This document shows, piece after piece, positions 6,320-7,150 of a stretch of 7,150 nucleotides of DNA. Made by a program: the position numbers and the translations under genes. Under the pieces are notes generated by a model that was not told the origin of the DNA, made no database searches, and saw only the letters and a list, made by a program, of their open reading frames with translations. Numbering within the stretch: position 1 is the first letter of the stretch; each line of letters starts with the position of its first letter. The DNA lies in contig MVPZ01000230.1 of the NCBI GenBank assembly GCA_002067045.1, positions 1 through 7,150 on the forward strand, in the 5' to 3' direction. Origin of the DNA: Methanomassiliicoccales archaeon PtaB.Bin134. GTDB lineage: Archaea; Thermoplasmatota; Thermoplasmata; Methanomassiliicoccales; UBA472.

Positions 6320-6347
6320 GTTTTTCGGGGGCACCCCATAAAAAAAC
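6320..6347 (-). terminator. Terminator downstream of the TetR gene
   Basis: After the TetR stop the - strand reaches a run of seven T (6346-6340), the usual archaeal stop signal. It is followed by GGGG-TGC-CCCC (6337-6327). The outer bases pair as well: GTTTTT at 6320-6325 with AAAAAC at 6342-6347. The whole therefore forms an extended hairpin with a small internal loop. Being symmetric, it could also stop + strand transcription. Confidence 0.5.
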
Positions 6348-6381
6348 GAACATCCCCGGCTGAGGATCTCACGGCGACGGA

Positions 6382-7011
6382 TCACGATCCACCAATGCGC
6401 CCCTTCCCCACCCCGTTCAGGAAGATATCGGTCATGCCCCGGAGCAGGCGCTCCTCATCCTCGGAGCTAATGCTGCCGTTCCCCATAAGGTAGTAATGGA
6501 TATAGTGCGACTGCACCAGGCCTATCCAGGACCTTGCGGCGATGAAAGGGTCCACGACACGAAGCCAGCCCCTGTCCACCATCTCCTGTATCTGTCCCGC
6601 GAGGAAACGGACCGATGCGTCCATGCTCTCCGTGCCGAAGTCGCCCTTGAGCTCGGGATGCCTCCAGACCTCCCCTATCATCATCATGAAGGCGTGCCGG
6701 TTGCTCTTCAGGGATTCCAGCACCTTCAGGGAGTTCCTCACCAGGACCTCCTCCACCGGTCCCCCTCCGCCAAGGTCCACCACGGACCGCACCGATCTCG
6801 ACGGGTGCATCTCCAGGACCGCCTTGCGGAACAGCCCCTCCTTGTTGCCGAAAAGGCGGAATATGGTGACCTCGTTCACGCCCGCGGCCGCCGCGATGTC
6901 CTTGGTGGTGGTTCCGTCGTAACCCCTCTCCGCAAAAAGCTCGAACGCCGAGCGTAGGATCTTCCCCGCGGACCCTCTCCTGCTTCCCACAAGATCGGAC
7001 GGTTCTTCCAT
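6382..7011 (-). CDS. TetR/AcrR-family transcriptional regulator
   Basis: A 209-residue one-component repressor. Residues 15-62 form the TetR DNA-binding domain: helix 1 KILRSAFELFAERGYDGTT, then the helix-turn-helix TKDIAAAAGVNEVTIFRLFGNKEGLF (36-61) with the conserved G44, F51 and K57. Residues about 70-209 form the variable all-helical ligand/dimer domain, so the ligand cannot be predicted. The frame is open to an ATG at 7083. The ATG at 7011 is preferred because the extra 24 codons would be translated from the promoter region, the TATA box CATATATG (7039-7046) lies about 31 bases before 7011, and the family rarely has such an N-terminal extension. No SD site precedes 7011, so translation is probably from a nearly leaderless transcript. 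Adjacent inverted repeats suggest self-regulation and control of a divergent gene beyond the right edge. Confidence 0.92.
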   Translation of the reverse strand: MEEPSDLVGSRRGSAGKILRSAFELFAERGYDGTTTKDIAAAAGVNEVTIFRLFGNKEGLFRKAVLEMHPSRSVRSVVDLGGGGPVEEVLVRNSLKVLESLKSNRHAFMMMIGEVWRHPELKGDFGTESMDASVRFLAGQIQEMVDRGWLRVVDPFIAARSWIGLVQSHYIHYYLMGNGSISSEDEERLLRGMTDIFLNGVGKGRIGGS

Positions 7012-7033
7012 CCGGCTATGAAAGCAACCACTT

Positions 7034-7047
7034 GCATACATATATGC
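7034..7047 (-). promoter_or_regulatory. TATA box of the TetR gene inside a near-palindrome
   Basis: CATATATG (7039-7046) lies about 31 bases upstream of the ATG at 7011 on the - strand, at the archaeal TATA spacing for a nearly leaderless mRNA. It is embedded in GCATACATATATGC, which matches its own reverse complement at 12 of 14 positions. Repressor binding here would block TBP. Confidence 0.55.
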
Positions 7048-7055
7048 TTTGGTAT

Positions 7056-7080
7056 ACATCATCGATTTATTCGATGGTGT
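7056..7080. promoter_or_regulatory. Candidate operator: 25-bp imperfect palindrome
   Basis: Half-sites ACATCATCGA (7056-7065) and TCGATGGTGT (7071-7080) are inverted repeats matching at 9 of 10 positions around a TTTAT centre. The element lies immediately upstream of the TetR TATA box and between two divergent promoters, where TetR-family operators usually sit. Binding is inferred from position and symmetry only. Confidence 0.5.
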
Positions 7081-7083
7081 CAA

Positions 7084-7103
7084 TTCAACGAACGTCGATT
7101 GAA
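7084..7103. promoter_or_regulatory. Candidate second operator: 20-bp palindrome
   Basis: TTCAA-N3-ACGT-N3-TTGAA is exactly symmetric in its 14 specified bases, and both spacers read CGA. A wider CAATTC/GAATTG pair (7081-7086 and 7111-7116) partly encloses it. CGAACG also recurs directly at 7089-7094 and 7105-7110. Its centre is about 25 bases from that of the neighbouring palindrome, so it may be a second dimer site or belong to another regulator. Confidence 0.35.
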
Positions 7104-7121
7104 GCGAACGGAATTGGACCC

Positions 7122-7136
7122 AAATCTTTATAATAG
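7122..7136 (+). promoter_or_regulatory. Rightward archaeal promoter for a gene beyond the window
   Basis: AAATCTTTATAATAG contains a strong TATA box, TTTATAATA at 7127-7135, with a purine-rich stretch just before it that could serve as the TFB recognition element. Transcription would begin near 7156, outside the window. Nothing codes rightward in the remaining bases. It predicts a gene divergent from the TetR gene, the usual target arrangement for that family. Confidence 0.6.
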
Positions 7137-7150
7137 GTGTGTCGTTGAGA

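Noticed and set aside
6379..6390. GGATC-AC-GATCC inverted repeat over the TetR stop codon
   Set aside because: The two-base loop is too tight for an RNA hairpin and the site lies within the coding end; probably chance.
7012..7083. Longer TetR protein starting at ATG 7083
   Set aside because: The added 24 residues are encoded by the promoter and palindromes, and the family's domain needs none of them.
7074..7133. 19-codon + strand ORF beside the TetR gene
   Set aside because: No SD site and it runs across the operator-like repeats into the rightward TATA box, so it is most likely untranslated.

Overview
The window looks archaeal and chromosomal, probably from the Thermoplasmatota and possibly the Methanomassiliicoccales. 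That placement is an inference from style, not from a marker gene. The genes are GC-rich yet use AGG and ATA codons freely. Intergenic promoters are short AT-rich TATA boxes about 30-36 bases before start codons. Some genes carry clear Shine-Dalgarno (SD) sites, while others have almost no leader. The histidine kinase has the seven-helix plus PAS architecture common in methanogens and their relatives.

Left part, + strand (1-3586). An ABC-2 type exporter cluster comes first: the 3' end of a permease with an apparent frameshift near position 40, an ATPase (300-1226) and a second permease (1226-1975). They overlap by 4 and 1 bases, so they are translationally coupled. A 93-base gap follows. It holds a small hairpin and a 23-codon ORF with a strong SD site, whose stop overlaps the start of a flavodoxin gene (2069-2563). 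Twenty-four bases later comes an alpha/alpha-toroid protein of the prenyltransferase/squalene-cyclase-like superfamily (2588-3586), probably in the same transcript.

Middle (3587-5329, + strand). A TATA-type promoter precedes a 545-residue membrane sensor histidine kinase: seven helices, PAS, H-box and ATPase domain. No response regulator is next to it.

Right part, - strand (5355-7150). Convergent with the kinase is a membrane protein built from repeated MscS-type conserved TM helices but lacking the soluble MscS channel domain. Upstream of it is a 193-base AT-rich gap with its promoter and the terminator of the preceding gene. Then comes a TetR/AcrR-family repressor (6382-7011). Beyond the repressor, a region dense in inverted repeats lies between its own TATA box and a second TATA box pointing right. 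This suggests a divergently transcribed target gene just outside the window.

No RNA genes, insertion sequences or CRISPR arrays were seen. The most unusual points are the SD-masking hairpin and leader ORF before the flavodoxin, the flavodoxin/toroid-protein pair, and the operator-like palindromes by the repressor.
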